Notes: generated from the sequence alone by a model not told the origin. 64,000 nt of DNA from Mycolicibacterium sp. P9-22 (GCF_008329585.1 NZ_NPKP01000008.1:124001-188000), one strand, 5' to 3'; shown: positions 27,707 through 36,682, counted from the first letter of the stretch. Made by a program: numbers and translations.

Positions 27707-28813
27707 ATGCCGTCTTTCCGCCCCCTGCCACCGTCGATGCTGAGACCGACCGCACGGCGGCCCCTCAACCTTCCCGATGCGTCGGGCATCCACGTCCCGG
27801 TCTCGCAGTCGGTCGTCGACTGCGGTGTCTATAGCGACGGCACCCGCCTGCCGGGCAAATACACCCACGCCGCCGCGCTGAACAAGGTGCACGAGATCGA
27901 AGCCGGCGGCGGGAGCGCGTTCGTCTGGATCGGCCTGCACGAACCCGACGAGCACCAGATGCAGGCCGTCGCGGAGGTGTTCGGGCTGCACGAACTGGCC
28001 GTCGAGGACGCGGTGCACGCACACCAGCGGCCCAAGCTGGAGCGCTACGACGACACCCTGTTCCTGGTGCTCAAGACCGTCAACTACGTCGAGCACTCAT
28101 CGATCAGCAATGCCCGTGAGATCGTCGAAACGGGCGAGATCATGGTGTTCGTCGGCGCCGACTTCGTCGTCACCGTGCGCCACGGCGACTTCAGCGGCCT
28201 GGCCGGCGTGCGCAAACGGATGGATGCCTCGCCCGCCAATTGCGCCCTGGGACCGTACGCGGTCATGCACGCGATCTCCGATCATGTCGTCGACGCCTAC
28301 CTCGACGTCACCGACCTGATCGAGCACGATATCGACGCCATGGAGGAGAACGTCTTCTCGCCCACCAGCACCACCGACATCGAGCACATCTATCTGCTCA
28401 AGCGCGAGGTCGTGGAGTTGCGCCGGGCGGTCGCGCCGCTCAGCCAGGCACTGCAGCGCATCGGCAGTGATCACAACGACCTCATCTCCAAGGAGGTCCG
28501 GCGGTACATGCGTGACGTGCTCGACCACAACACGCAGGCCGCCGACCGCATCGCCAGCTATGACGAGGTGTTGAGCTCCCTGGTGCAGGCGGCGGTCGGC
28601 AAGGTCTCGATGCAGCAGAACACCGATATGCGCAAGATCTCGGCCTGGGTCGCGATCGCCGCGGTGCCGACGGCGCTGGCCGGGATCTACGGGATGAACT
28701 TCGACCACATGCCCGAACTGCACCAGACCTGGGGCTATCCGGCGGTGCTGCTGGTCATGCTCACGGTCTGCTCGACGCTTTACGTGACATTCCGGCGCAA
28801 CCACTGGCTCTGA
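27707..28813 (+). CDS. corA: CorA-type magnesium/cobalt transporter
   Basis: ATG 27707 follows GATGGAGGTCGCG, a good ribosome site, and gives 368 residues as in M. tuberculosis CorA. The long N-terminal cytoplasmic domain contains LHEPDEHQMQAVAEVFGLHELAVED. Two C-terminal helices flank the diagnostic YGMNF loop (Gly-Met-Asn), which selects Mg2+ at the pore. It is expected to be a homopentamer in the cytoplasmic membrane. The gene is monocistronic and divergent from malic enzyme; a large inverted repeat follows. Confidence 0.95.
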   Translation: MPSFRPLPPSMLRPTARRPLNLPDASGIHVPVSQSVVDCGVYSDGTRLPGKYTHAAALNKVHEIEAGGGSAFVWIGLHEPDEHQMQAVAEVFGLHELAVEDAVHAHQRPKLERYDDTLFLVLKTVNYVEHSSISNAREIVETGEIMVFVGADFVVTVRHGDFSGLAGVRKRMDASPANCALGPYAVMHAISDHVVDAYLDVTDLIEHDIDAMEENVFSPTSTTDIEHIYLLKREVVELRRAVAPLSQALQRIGSDHNDLISKEVRRYMRDVLDHNTQAADRIASYDEVLSSLVQAAVGKVSMQQNTDMRKISAWVAIAAVPTALAGIYGMNFDHMPELHQTWGYPAVLLVMLTVCSTLYVTFRRNHWL

Positions 28814-28819
28814 GTCCCC

Positions 28820-28882
28820 CGCCGAAACTGTATTCCAGACGGGAAAGTGCGAGTGGGGCCCTTCGGGAACACAGTTTCGGCG
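28820..28882. repeat. Intergenic palindromic element A after corA
   Basis: CGCCGAAACTGTATTCC (28820-28836) is repeated inverted at 28866-28882 with one mismatch, enclosing a 29-bp core with GAAAGTGCGAGTGG. The core motif recurs, in the opposite orientation, in the intergenic inverted repeat at 45197-45261. It may terminate both convergent genes (corA and the SUFU gene), but the shared core suggests a dispersed element. Confidence 0.75.
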
Positions 28883-28897
28883 AATGGGACGCGGGTC

Positions 28898-29491
28898 TCA
28901 GGACGGCTCGGAGGCGCGGCGGTTCGCGTCGAGCACGTCCACCCCGTCGCTGTGCCAGGCCTCGCGCATCGCCTCGGCGCCCTTGAGTCGCACCCACGCC
29001 GCTTCGGTCGGGGTGATCGGGGTGGCCTGCAGGATCATCACATCGGACAGCGGATCCGGTAGCGCGACATCCTCGATGGCGCTGGGGCCCAACAGAAATG
29101 CGGTGAAGGGCGCGCCTTCGAACAGCGGACCGCTCAGGTCGATCAGCGCATCGGGCTCCAGCACCAGACCTTCCACCGACGGCGCGGCCGCCAGCACCGC
29201 CATCGACCGGGCCAGGCCGGCGGGGCTCGGTGGCCGCAGCGACACCACCACTTCGGCCCGCGGCCCGTGCTGGGTGTCGGTGACAAAATCGGTCGGGTCC
29301 ACCATCGGATAGCGTGAACAGCCCACCGTGACAAAGTGGTTCACGCCGCCGGTGTCGGGTCCGTAGCGCAGCACGGAGATCCGCTCCGCGCCCAGGAAGG
29401 TGACATTGGCCTCGGCCGGGTCGCCGAGCACACCGGCAGCGGTGAAGTGCGCCTGCAACCGGCCCCGCACCTCAGCCGGTACGTCGACCAC
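28898..29491 (-). CDS. Suppressor-of-fused (SUFU) domain protein
   Basis: The product has 197 residues and resembles bacterial SUFU-like proteins, with SVLRYGPDTGGVNHFVTVGCSRYPM and EVVVSLRPP in order. In bacteria these are often immunity-like or of unknown role. The GTG start overlaps the sugC stop by one base (TAGTG), so it is the last gene of the lpqY-sugABC transcript. Whether it has any part in trehalose uptake is unknown; the coupling could be positional only. Confidence 0.78.
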   Translation of the reverse strand: MVDVPAEVRGRLQAHFTAAGVLGDPAEANVTFLGAERISVLRYGPDTGGVNHFVTVGCSRYPMVDPTDFVTDTQHGPRAEVVVSLRPPSPAGLARSMAVLAAAPSVEGLVLEPDALIDLSGPLFEGAPFTAFLLGPSAIEDVALPDPLSDVMILQATPITPTEAAWVRLKGAEAMREAWHSDGVDVLDANRRASEPS

Positions 29492-30666
29492 TAGCCGGCG
29501 GGCGGGATGGACAGGTTGATCCCGGTGTCGCCGTCGAAGATGATCAGCTTCGAGGTGTCCACCGCCAGCTCCGCCTTCTTACCCGCGGACACCTTCGAGT
29601 CGGCCGAAACCCTTGCCACGAACTCGTTTTCGCCGATACCGGATTCGGCGGCCAGCTCGGCGAGCTGGGCCGATTTCGCACCGGACCCCTCGGTGCGGAA
29701 GTGCAGGTACTTGTCGGCGCCCAGCGACTCCACCAGGTCGACGTCCACCTCGAAGGTGAGGCCGCGGATGCGGGTGTAGGAATCGACCAACGCGGCGTCG
29801 TCGAAATGCTCCGGACGCAGACCGGCGATCACGTTGGTGGGCTTGGGATGCTGCGCCAGAATCCGCTGCGCCTCATCGGTGAGCACCACCTCCTCACCGA
29901 ACGGCAGCTTGATGCCGCCGTCGGTCAACGTGGCGGGAAAGAAATTCATGCCAGGCGATCCGATGAAGCCGGCGACGAATAGATTGGCCGGGGTGTTGTA
30001 GAGCTCGTCGGGGGTACCGATCTGCTGCGCCACGCCGGCGAGCATCACCACCACCCGATCCCCCAGCGTCATCGCCTCGGTCTGATCGTGGGTGACGTAC
30101 ACCGTGGTGGTGCCCAACCGGCTCTGCAGGCGCGCGATCTCGGTACGCATCTGCACGCGCAGCTTGGCGTCCAGGTTGGACAACGGCTCATCCATCAGGA
30201 ACGCCTTGGGGTCACGGACGATCGCCCGTCCCATCGCCACGCGCTGCCGCTGGCCACCGGACAGCTGCCCGGGCTTGCGGTCCAGCAGTTCCGCCAGATC
30301 GAGGATGTTCGCGGTCTCTTCGACCTTGCGCGCGATCTCGTCCTTGCCGAGCTTGGCCAGGGTCAGCGGGAAGGCGATGTTCTGCCGGACCGTCATGTGC
30401 GGGTACAGCGCATAGGACTGGAAGACCATCGCGATATCGCGGTCCTTGGGGGCCTTCTCGTTGACCCGCTCCCCGCCGATGCGCAGATCGCCGGAGCTGA
30501 TGTCCTCCAGACCGGCGATCATGTTCAGGGTGGTCGACTTTCCGCACCCGGACGGTCCGACCAGGATGATGAACTCACCGTCGGCGATGGTCAGCGACAG
30601 GTCCTTCACCGCCGTGGCACCGCCGGCATAACTCTTGGACACGTTCTCCAGCACGATCTCGGCCAT
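29491..30666 (-). CDS. sugC: Trehalose ABC importer, ATPase subunit
   Basis: The product has 391 residues of the MalK/UgpC type: Walker A GPSGCGKS (37-44), signature LSGGQ (135-139), Walker B FLMDEP with Glu160, then a C-terminal TOBE-like regulatory domain. It powers LpqY-SugAB import of trehalose released during mycolic-acid transfer. It is three bases downstream of sugB and overlaps the SUFU gene by one base. Confidence 0.96.
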   Translation of the reverse strand: MAEIVLENVSKSYAGGATAVKDLSLTIADGEFIILVGPSGCGKSTTLNMIAGLEDISSGDLRIGGERVNEKAPKDRDIAMVFQSYALYPHMTVRQNIAFPLTLAKLGKDEIARKVEETANILDLAELLDRKPGQLSGGQRQRVAMGRAIVRDPKAFLMDEPLSNLDAKLRVQMRTEIARLQSRLGTTTVYVTHDQTEAMTLGDRVVVMLAGVAQQIGTPDELYNTPANLFVAGFIGSPGMNFFPATLTDGGIKLPFGEEVVLTDEAQRILAQHPKPTNVIAGLRPEHFDDAALVDSYTRIRGLTFEVDVDLVESLGADKYLHFRTEGSGAKSAQLAELAAESGIGENEFVARVSADSKVSAGKKAELAVDTSKLIIFDGDTGINLSIPPAG

Positions 30667-30669
30667 GAA

Positions 30670-31506
30670 TTACCCCTTCACCGCGCCGGAGGTCAACCCG
30701 GCCACGATCCGTCGCTGAAATATGAGCACAAAGATGATGATCGGGACGGTGATGACCATCGCCCCGGCCGCGATCGATCCCGTCGGCTCCTCGAACTGCG
30801 AGCTTCCGGTGAAGTTCGCGATGGCCACCGGCGCGGTGATCGCCCGTTCGGTGGCCGTCAACGACAGCGCGAGCAGCAGGTCGTTCCACGCGAAGATGAA
30901 CACCAGGATGCCCGCGGTGACGATGCCGGGCGCCGCCAGCGGTGCGATCACCTTGCGGAAGGCCTGGCCCGGCGTGGCGCCGTCCATCTTCGCCGCCTTC
31001 TCCAGATCCCACGGGATCTCCTTGAAGAATGCGGACATGGTGTAGATCGCCAGCGGCAACGCGAAGGTGATGTAGGGGATGATGAGGCCCGGCCAGGTGT
31101 CGAACAGCCCGAGCCGGCGCTCGATGTTGAAGATCGGTGTCACCAGCGAGATCTGCGGGAACATCGCGATCAGCAGCGCCACCCCGACCAGAACCTTCTT
31201 GCCGGGGAAGGCCAGCCGCGCAATCGCATACGCGGCCATGCCGCCGATGACGACCGCGATCACCGTGGTGATCAGGCCGATACCGATCGAGTTGATCAGC
31301 GCCGAGGTGAAGATGTTGCCCTCGAAGATGGCCTTGTAGTTCTCGAAGGTGATCTCCGACGGAATCAGCTTGCCGTCCTTGACCATCGATGTCGGCTTCA
31401 ACGACAGGGACAGGATCCAGAGCACCGGGAACAACGCGTACAGCACCACGATGACGTTGACGACCGCCCAACCGGTCGCGCGGCGGGCCCCCACGTTCTC
31501 CGCCAT
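30670..31506 (-). CDS. sugB: Trehalose ABC importer, permease SugB
   Basis: The product has 278 residues and six predicted membrane helices, with the MalG-type EAA loop (EKAAKMDGATPGQAFRKVIAPL) that contacts SugC. It directly follows sugA on the same strand with no gap and pairs with it as the heterodimeric channel. Motifs are complete. Confidence 0.95.
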   Translation of the reverse strand: MAENVGARRATGWAVVNVIVVLYALFPVLWILSLSLKPTSMVKDGKLIPSEITFENYKAIFEGNIFTSALINSIGIGLITTVIAVVIGGMAAYAIARLAFPGKKVLVGVALLIAMFPQISLVTPIFNIERRLGLFDTWPGLIIPYITFALPLAIYTMSAFFKEIPWDLEKAAKMDGATPGQAFRKVIAPLAAPGIVTAGILVFIFAWNDLLLALSLTATERAITAPVAIANFTGSSQFEEPTGSIAAGAMVITVPIIIFVLIFQRRIVAGLTSGAVKG

Positions 31507-32400
31507 CTAGCGGCCCTCCTCGTCCGCACCGGGTGCTGACGCACCGAAGATCTTGATGAATATGAAGGCGATCACCGCGACACACAGGAAGATCAGCACG
31601 CTGATGGCCGAACCCAGTCCGAGGTTGAACGCCTTGAACAGGTTGTCGTAACCGAGGATCGACACCGATCCGGTGTCGTTGGCGCCGCCGGTCAGCACGT
31701 AGATGTTGTCGAAGATGCGGAACGCGTCCAGGGTGCGGAACAGCAGCGCCACCAGGATCGCGGGTTTGATCAGCGGAATGATGATCTTGGTCAGCCGTTT
31801 CCAGCCGCCGGCCCCGTCGACCTGCGCCGCGTTCAGCAGATCCTGCGGTACCAGGGCCAGACCGGCCAGCAGCAGCAGCGCCATGAACGGTGTCGTCTTC
31901 CAGACCTCGGCCAGCACCACGATGGCCAGCGACGGAAGCTGTTCGGTCAGCGGCGCGCTGCCGGTCGGGAGCAGATTGGCCAGATACCCGGTGCCCGGCG
32001 TCCAGGCGTAGTACCAGCTGTAGGACGCCGCCACGGTCACGATGCCGTAGGGCACCAGGATCGCGGTGCGCACCGTGCCCCTGCCGAAGATGGTGCGGTG
32101 CATGACCAGTGCGAGCGCCATGCCGAGCACGAACTCGATGGCCACCGACACGATGGTGATGCCCAGCGTCACCGCGAACGCCGACCACCAGTACCGGTCG
32201 GTGAGGATGGTCTGGTAGTTCTCCAGGCCGATGAACTCGACATCGTCGGGCGCGGCCAGGTTGTAGCGCTGCAGGCTGAGCCAGACGGCGTAGAAGATCG
32301 GGTAGGCCGTCACCGCCAGCATCAGGAAGACCGCCGGGCTGATCAGCCAGAAGGCCAACCGCCGTTCGGCGCGCGTGTCATCGCTGCCCTGGGTCGTCAC
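31507..32400 (-). CDS. sugA: Trehalose ABC importer, permease SugA
   Basis: The product has 297 residues of the MalF type with six helices and an EAA loop (LNAAQVDGAGGWKRLTKIIIPL). It forms the channel with SugB. Its start overlaps the lpqY stop by four bases, indicating translational coupling. Confidence 0.95.
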   Translation of the reverse strand: MTTQGSDDTRAERRLAFWLISPAVFLMLAVTAYPIFYAVWLSLQRYNLAAPDDVEFIGLENYQTILTDRYWWSAFAVTLGITIVSVAIEFVLGMALALVMHRTIFGRGTVRTAILVPYGIVTVAASYSWYYAWTPGTGYLANLLPTGSAPLTEQLPSLAIVVLAEVWKTTPFMALLLLAGLALVPQDLLNAAQVDGAGGWKRLTKIIIPLIKPAILVALLFRTLDAFRIFDNIYVLTGGANDTGSVSILGYDNLFKAFNLGLGSAISVLIFLCVAVIAFIFIKIFGASAPGADEEGR

Positions 32401-33794
32401 GGAATCAGCCCCTTGCCGTCGATGGCCTTCTGTACCTGCTCGGCCAGTTCATCAGCGGTACGCTCGGGATCGATATCGGTGATGGGCGCCAGCGCGGCGG
32501 AGATCCGGGTCGACACCGCCTGATACACCGGGGTCGCCGGGCGCACCGCGGCATTGGTGAGCTGCTGCCGGATGATCTCGTACTGCGGATATTTCTGCTG
32601 GAACGCCGGGTCGTCATACAGCGACGCCCGCACCGCGGGCAGACCACCCTCGACCGAGGTGTAGCGCTGGTTGTCGACATTGCGCAGGCAGCGGATGGCC
32701 TCGAAAGCCTCGGCCTTGTGCTGGGTGTTCTTGCCGACGGCCAAGTTGAGACCACCGAGGGTCACCCGTGCGGGCTCACCGTCACGCACGCCCGGGAACG
32801 GCGCGAAACCGAAGACCTTCTTACTGGCCTCATAGGCGATGTCGAACTGTTCGTCGGTCGGCGAGAAGCTGCCGGAATCGTTGATCGCGCCGGCCAGTGC
32901 GGGATCGTCGTTCAGCGGGAGGAACGCGACGCCGCCCTTGACGGCGTTCTCCAGCATGGACGGCAGCACGAACGGCCAGTTGACCTCGAGTGCGGCATTG
33001 CCCTGTTCCAGCGCCAGGCGTGCGGTGCCCTCGTCGGTCTGGGTGATGGACGGGTCCGCACCGGGCGCGGTGGCAACGTCCTTGATGATCTGCAGCGCCT
33101 TGACGGTGGCCGCCCGGTGCTCGGGGGTGTCGGTCAGCGTGACGGTCTCACCGTCATCGGAGAGCACCTGGCCCCCCGCACTTTCCAGCAGCGTGTTGAA
33201 CCACACCACCAGGCCCTCGTACTGCTTGCCCTGCACCGCGATCCAGCTGGGGCCGCCCGCGGCATGCTGGCGCTTGGCCTCGGCCACCATGGCATCCCAA
33301 TCGGTCGGCGGCGCGGGCATCAGATCTGTTCGGTACCAAAGCAATTGGGTGTTGGTCGTGATCGGCGCCGCGTACAGCTTGTCCTGCCACTTGGCGGTCT
33401 CCAGCGGGCCCGGCAACGTGTTGGCGGTGGCGTCGGATTCGGCCTGACCGGCGGGATCGTCGGACAGCGGCAACGCCCAACCGGCTTCGGCGAATTCGGC
33501 CGTCCACACCACGTCGAGGGCCATCACGTCGAGCGATTTGTCGTTGCCGGTGAGCCGACGCGCGAGCTGCAGACGTTGGTCATCGGCGCCCTTGGGCAAC
33601 GAAACCTGCTTGATGGTGAACCGGCCGCCGAGCTGCTCATTGCACTTCTGGGCCACCGCGGTGAACGTTGCCATCTCGTTGGCCGGTGTGTAGTAGCTGA
33701 CGACGATGCCGTCCTCGGCCTCTCCGCACGCCGTGGTCACCGAACCGACCGTCAGCGCGGCCATCACCCCGGCGCAGAGTCGTCGCTTCAACAC
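32397..33794 (-). CDS. lpqY: Trehalose-binding lipoprotein of the SugABC importer
   Basis: The product has 465 residues with an N-terminal lipoprotein signal (MLKRRLCAGVMAALTVGSVT, acceptor Cys23). The mature family-1 solute-binding fold includes VMALDVVWTAEFAEAGWALPL and ITTNTQLLWYR, closely resembling M. tuberculosis LpqY. It captures extracellular trehalose and passes it to SugAB. The lipobox (TTAC) is slightly unusual because -3 is Thr. The promoter and a LacI-like site lie upstream. Confidence 0.95.
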   Translation of the reverse strand: MLKRRLCAGVMAALTVGSVTTACGEAEDGIVVSYYTPANEMATFTAVAQKCNEQLGGRFTIKQVSLPKGADDQRLQLARRLTGNDKSLDVMALDVVWTAEFAEAGWALPLSDDPAGQAESDATANTLPGPLETAKWQDKLYAAPITTNTQLLWYRTDLMPAPPTDWDAMVAEAKRQHAAGGPSWIAVQGKQYEGLVVWFNTLLESAGGQVLSDDGETVTLTDTPEHRAATVKALQIIKDVATAPGADPSITQTDEGTARLALEQGNAALEVNWPFVLPSMLENAVKGGVAFLPLNDDPALAGAINDSGSFSPTDEQFDIAYEASKKVFGFAPFPGVRDGEPARVTLGGLNLAVGKNTQHKAEAFEAIRCLRNVDNQRYTSVEGGLPAVRASLYDDPAFQQKYPQYEIIRQQLTNAAVRPATPVYQAVSTRISAALAPITDIDPERTADELAEQVQKAIDGKGLIP

Positions 33795-33860
33795 TTCCGG
33801 CCTCCGTCTGCGTTGATGGCACCGCCGGAGCGGCTCCGGGCGAGAACGTCCCGCGGGGCA

Positions 33861-33899
33861 AACCTAGGGCTACAAGCGCGTAATATGCAACCGTTTCCT
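33861..33899 (-). promoter_or_regulatory. lpqY promoter with LacI-family-like operator
   Basis: On the minus strand TTGCAT (33890-33885) and TAGGTT (33866-33861) are 18 bp apart, a good promoter. TGCAACCGTTTCCT (33886-33899, plus strand) fits the LacI/CcpA-type operator TGNAANCGNTTNCA except the last base, and it overlaps the -35. A LacI-type repressor of trehalose uptake is inferred; no such gene lies in the window. Confidence 0.5.
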
Positions 33900-33913
33900 G
33901 GGCGCGTCGCCCA

Positions 33914-34426
33914 TCAGATCGTCAAGCGCGCCAGCAGATCCCGCCCCTGTTCCGCGTTCTGGGGGTCACAGAGGACGTCGTAGCGGCCTGCGACGAGCTG
34001 CATGGTCGAGCTGAAATCTCTTGTGCCACGGGCCATCGCGTACGGGATGGCCGAGGTGATGAGGCCGAAGAACACACCGGCGATCAGGCCGGTGGCCAAC
34101 GCGCCCCACGGGCTCGGACTGAAGAACCCGAGAATCAGACCGATGAACAGGCCCAACCAGGCGCCCGAGAGCACGCCACCGCCGATCACCTTCGGCCAGG
34201 ACAGTCGGCCGGTCACCCGTTCGACCTGCATCAGGTCGACGCCCACGATGGTGACCTGCTGCACCGGAAACTGTTGATCGGAGAGGTAATCCACCGCGCG
34301 CTGCGCCTCGGCATAGGTCGGGTAGGCCCCGATCGGCCAGCCCTTCGGTGGGGTCGGCAGCGCCGACGGGCCACGCGCACCCGGCCTGCCGACGGAATCC
34401 TTGCCGGGCTGGAGGGGACCGGTCAT
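33914..34426 (-). CDS. Membrane protein with general stress protein 17M-like domain (Rv1234-like)
   Basis: ATG 34426 has AAGGAG 11 nt upstream and gives 170 residues. After a short head, GAYPTYAEAQRAVDYLSD and VTIVGVDLMQVERVTGR form the general-stress/17M-like alpha-beta domain. Two glycine-rich membrane helices follow (LSGAWLGLFIGLILGFF, ALATGLIAGVFFGLITSAI). The tail returns to the cytoplasm. Its position beside lpqY matches Rv1234. Function is unknown. Confidence 0.83.
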   Translation of the reverse strand: MTGPLQPGKDSVGRPGARGPSALPTPPKGWPIGAYPTYAEAQRAVDYLSDQQFPVQQVTIVGVDLMQVERVTGRLSWPKVIGGGVLSGAWLGLFIGLILGFFSPSPWGALATGLIAGVFFGLITSAIPYAMARGTRDFSSTMQLVAGRYDVLCDPQNAEQGRDLLARLTI

Positions 34427-34590
34427 AGCTACTCGTTCTCCTTCGTTCGCGTCAGCGCGCCGCGACCTGTGCAGACGGGCGCGCGTCCTGCGGGTTCGAC
34501 CCCCCAACCCTAGCCCCCGGCAGGTGGCCGTGCGCCGCTGCCCTGCACGCGAATCACCCCGAGGACCAGCACGTACGCTAGGTTTGAGGG

Positions 34591-35277
34591 ATGACGAATC
34601 CGGGTGAGGACGCAGGGGCAACACCACCATCGGATGCTGCTGCAGGTACGGAGTCGACCGCCGCCAGTGGTGCGTCAGAGCCGACCTCCGCCGGCTACGA
34701 GGCGCCGCCGATCGAGCAGTCCGCAGCCGAGCCCTCGCAGCCGACAGCGCCGAGCTACCCCGACTACTCGCCGCCACCGGCGTACGGCGGCTATGACACC
34801 CCGCCGAGTTATCAGACGCCCGGTTACGACCCGGCCGCAGGCTATCCGCCACCCGGATTCGCCCCGCCGGACTATTCGTCCACCGGTTATCCGCCGCCGC
34901 CTCCCGGCTACGGCGCCCCCCAGGGCACACCGCCGTTCGGCGGACCCCAGGGAGGACCTCAGTACGGCGCGCCCCAGTACGGCGGGCCGCCCCCGGGCTA
35001 CCCGCCGGCGCCGCCGTACGGCGCCGTCCCGGGATACGGCGGGTACGGGCCACCGCCGCAGGCCGGGACGAACTCATTGGCCATCGGGTCGCTGATCGCC
35101 TCACTCGTCGGCGTCATCTGCGGGCTCGGGTCACTCATCGGCATCGTGCTCGGCGTCGTCGCACTCAACCAGATCAAGCAGAGCAACCAGGGCGGCCGCG
35201 GACTCGCGGTGGCAGGTATCGCGGTCGGTGCGCTGACGTTGGTGTTCAGCCTCATCCTGGCCGTCGCTTTGCTGTGA
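34591..35277 (+). CDS. Proline-rich DUF4190 membrane protein
   Basis: The product has 228 residues. The first 150 are cytoplasmic, Pro/Tyr/Gly-rich with repeated PPxYG/GYPPP units. The C-terminus is a DUF4190 pair of helices (IGSLIASLVGVICGLGSLIG and GLAVAGIAVGALTLVFSLIL). TAGGTT lies exactly 6 nt before the ATG, so translation is probably leaderless. It overlaps the next gene, which encodes the same domain. It resembles Rv1233c in place and composition. Confidence 0.85.
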   Translation: MTNPGEDAGATPPSDAAAGTESTAASGASEPTSAGYEAPPIEQSAAEPSQPTAPSYPDYSPPPAYGGYDTPPSYQTPGYDPAAGYPPPGFAPPDYSSTGYPPPPPGYGAPQGTPPFGGPQGGPQYGAPQYGGPPPGYPPAPPYGAVPGYGGYGPPPQAGTNSLAIGSLIASLVGVICGLGSLIGIVLGVVALNQIKQSNQGGRGLAVAGIAVGALTLVFSLILAVALL

Positions 35278-35726
35278 GCGACGGTCCCCAGCAGTCGCCT
35301 CCCGGCGACCCGAACGCGCCGTGGGACTACCCGGCCGATCCGGGCCTGCCACCACCGGTCCACCCCGGGCCGCAGGCCGGATTCCCGGGGGCACCGGGCT
35401 TTCCCGGCGTACCCGGGTTCCCGCCGCCGGGCTACCCCGGCTACCCCGGGTATGACCCGTACCGGCCGGCCAAACCGCTCGGCACCAACGGCAAGGCGGT
35501 CGGCGCGCTGATCGCCGCGCTGGCCGGCCTGATGTTCTGCGGTGTGCCGTCGGTGCTGGGCCTGGTGCTCGGTGTCATCGCCATGCGCGAGACCAGGCGC
35601 ACCGGTCAGGACGGCTACGGTCTGGCCCTGGCCGGAGCCATCATCGGCGGTGTGGTGACCGCCGGCCTGGTGCTGATGATCCTGCTGTGGATCGGCGTCG
35701 TCGCCAGCGGCTTCAGCCTGGTCTAG
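35274..35726 (+). CDS. Second proline-rich DUF4190 membrane protein
   Basis: The product has 150 residues with the same layout as the gene before it: a Pro/Gly-rich cytoplasmic head and a two-helix DUF4190 domain (VGALIAALAGLMFCGVPSVLGLVLG and GLALAGAIIGGVVTAGLVLMIL). The GTG start overlaps the upstream stop (GTGA). The pair looks like a local duplication. It ends with a 4-bp overlap of the convergent lyase gene. Confidence 0.83.
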   Translation: MSDGPQQSPPGDPNAPWDYPADPGLPPPVHPGPQAGFPGAPGFPGVPGFPPPGYPGYPGYDPYRPAKPLGTNGKAVGALIAALAGLMFCGVPSVLGLVLGVIAMRETRRTGQDGYGLALAGAIIGGVVTAGLVLMILLWIGVVASGFSLV

Positions 35727-36682
35727 GCGGGTGGCTGGTACGGCGGGCCGGTGCGCGTCATCCCCGCCGCGCGGCCTTTACCCGCGACCACCAACGCCAT
35801 CTTGCGGCTCGCCTCGTCGATCATCTCGTCGCCGAGCATCACCGCTCCGCGCGCGCCACCGGCCGCAGAGGTGTGCCACTCGTAGGCCTCCAGGATCAGT
35901 TCGGCGTGATCGTAATCAGCCTGCCGCGGGCTGAACAGCTCGTTGCCCGCGGTGATCTGGTCCGGGTGCAGCACCCACTTGCCGTCGTACCCGAGTGCGG
36001 CCGACCGGCCTGCCACCCGCCGGAACCCGTCGACGTCGCGCACCTTCACGTACGGCCCGTCGATCGCGTTCAGGCCCCGGGCGCGCGCGGCGATCAGGAT
36101 CGTCATCAGCACGTGGTGGTGGGCATCGCCGATGTCGTAGCCGTCGGGCTGCCCGCCGACCTCCAGCGTGCGCATGTTGAGGCTGGCGGCCATGTCACCG
36201 GGGCCGAGCACCAGTGCCTGTACGCGCGGCGCGGCAGCGATGGCGTCGATATTGGTCAGGCCCAGCGCATTCTCGATCTGCGGTTCGATGCCGATACGGC
36301 CGACCGGAAGACCGTGGGTCTTCTCAAGTTGGGTGAGCAGCATGTCCAGCGCGTACACGTGGGTGGCGTCGGAGACCTTGGGCAGCACGATGATGTCGAG
36401 ATACGCCCCGGCGCCGGCCACCACCTCGATGACATCGGCATGGGTCCACGGTGTCGTCCAGTCGTTGACCCGCACGCCGCGCAGCGATCGGTCGGCCCAG
36501 CCCGGCCCGGCCAGTGCCGCGGCCACCCGGCTGCGCGCCTCGGCCTTGGCGTCGGCGGCCACCGCGTCCTCCAGGTCGAGGAACACCTGATCGGCGGCCA
36601 GCGTCTTGGCTTTCTCAATCATCTTGTCGCTGCTACCCGGAACCGACAGACACGTTCGTCGGGGGCGATACACGTTGTCCAC
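35723..36682 (-). CDS. HpcH/HpaI aldolase, CitE-like acyl-CoA lyase
   Basis: GTG 36682 starts VDNVYRPRRTCLSVPGSS, the family N-terminus; the frame beyond is spurious. The 319 residues include DQVFLDLEDAVAADAK (Mg-binding acidic residues), RVNDWTTPW, IEPQIENALGL and LGPGDMAASL. Such enzymes cleave malyl-CoA, citramalyl-CoA or related thioesters to acetyl- or propionyl-CoA and an oxoacid. No citrate lyase partner genes are present, so a stand-alone CitE-like lyase is most likely. The start is 25 bp from the divergent MgtE-N/CBS gene. Confidence 0.85.
   Translation of the reverse strand: MDNVYRPRRTCLSVPGSSDKMIEKAKTLAADQVFLDLEDAVAADAKAEARSRVAAALAGPGWADRSLRGVRVNDWTTPWTHADVIEVVAGAGAYLDIIVLPKVSDATHVYALDMLLTQLEKTHGLPVGRIGIEPQIENALGLTNIDAIAAAPRVQALVLGPGDMAASLNMRTLEVGGQPDGYDIGDAHHHVLMTILIAARARGLNAIDGPYVKVRDVDGFRRVAGRSAALGYDGKWVLHPDQITAGNELFSPRQADYDHAELILEAYEWHTSAAGGARGAVMLGDEMIDEASRKMALVVAGKGRAAGMTRTGPPYQPPA

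Noticed and set aside
30088..31539. A 483-codon plus-strand frame opposite sugC/sugB
   Set aside because: Low-complexity Arg/Gln/Asp sequence antisense to two clear transporter genes.
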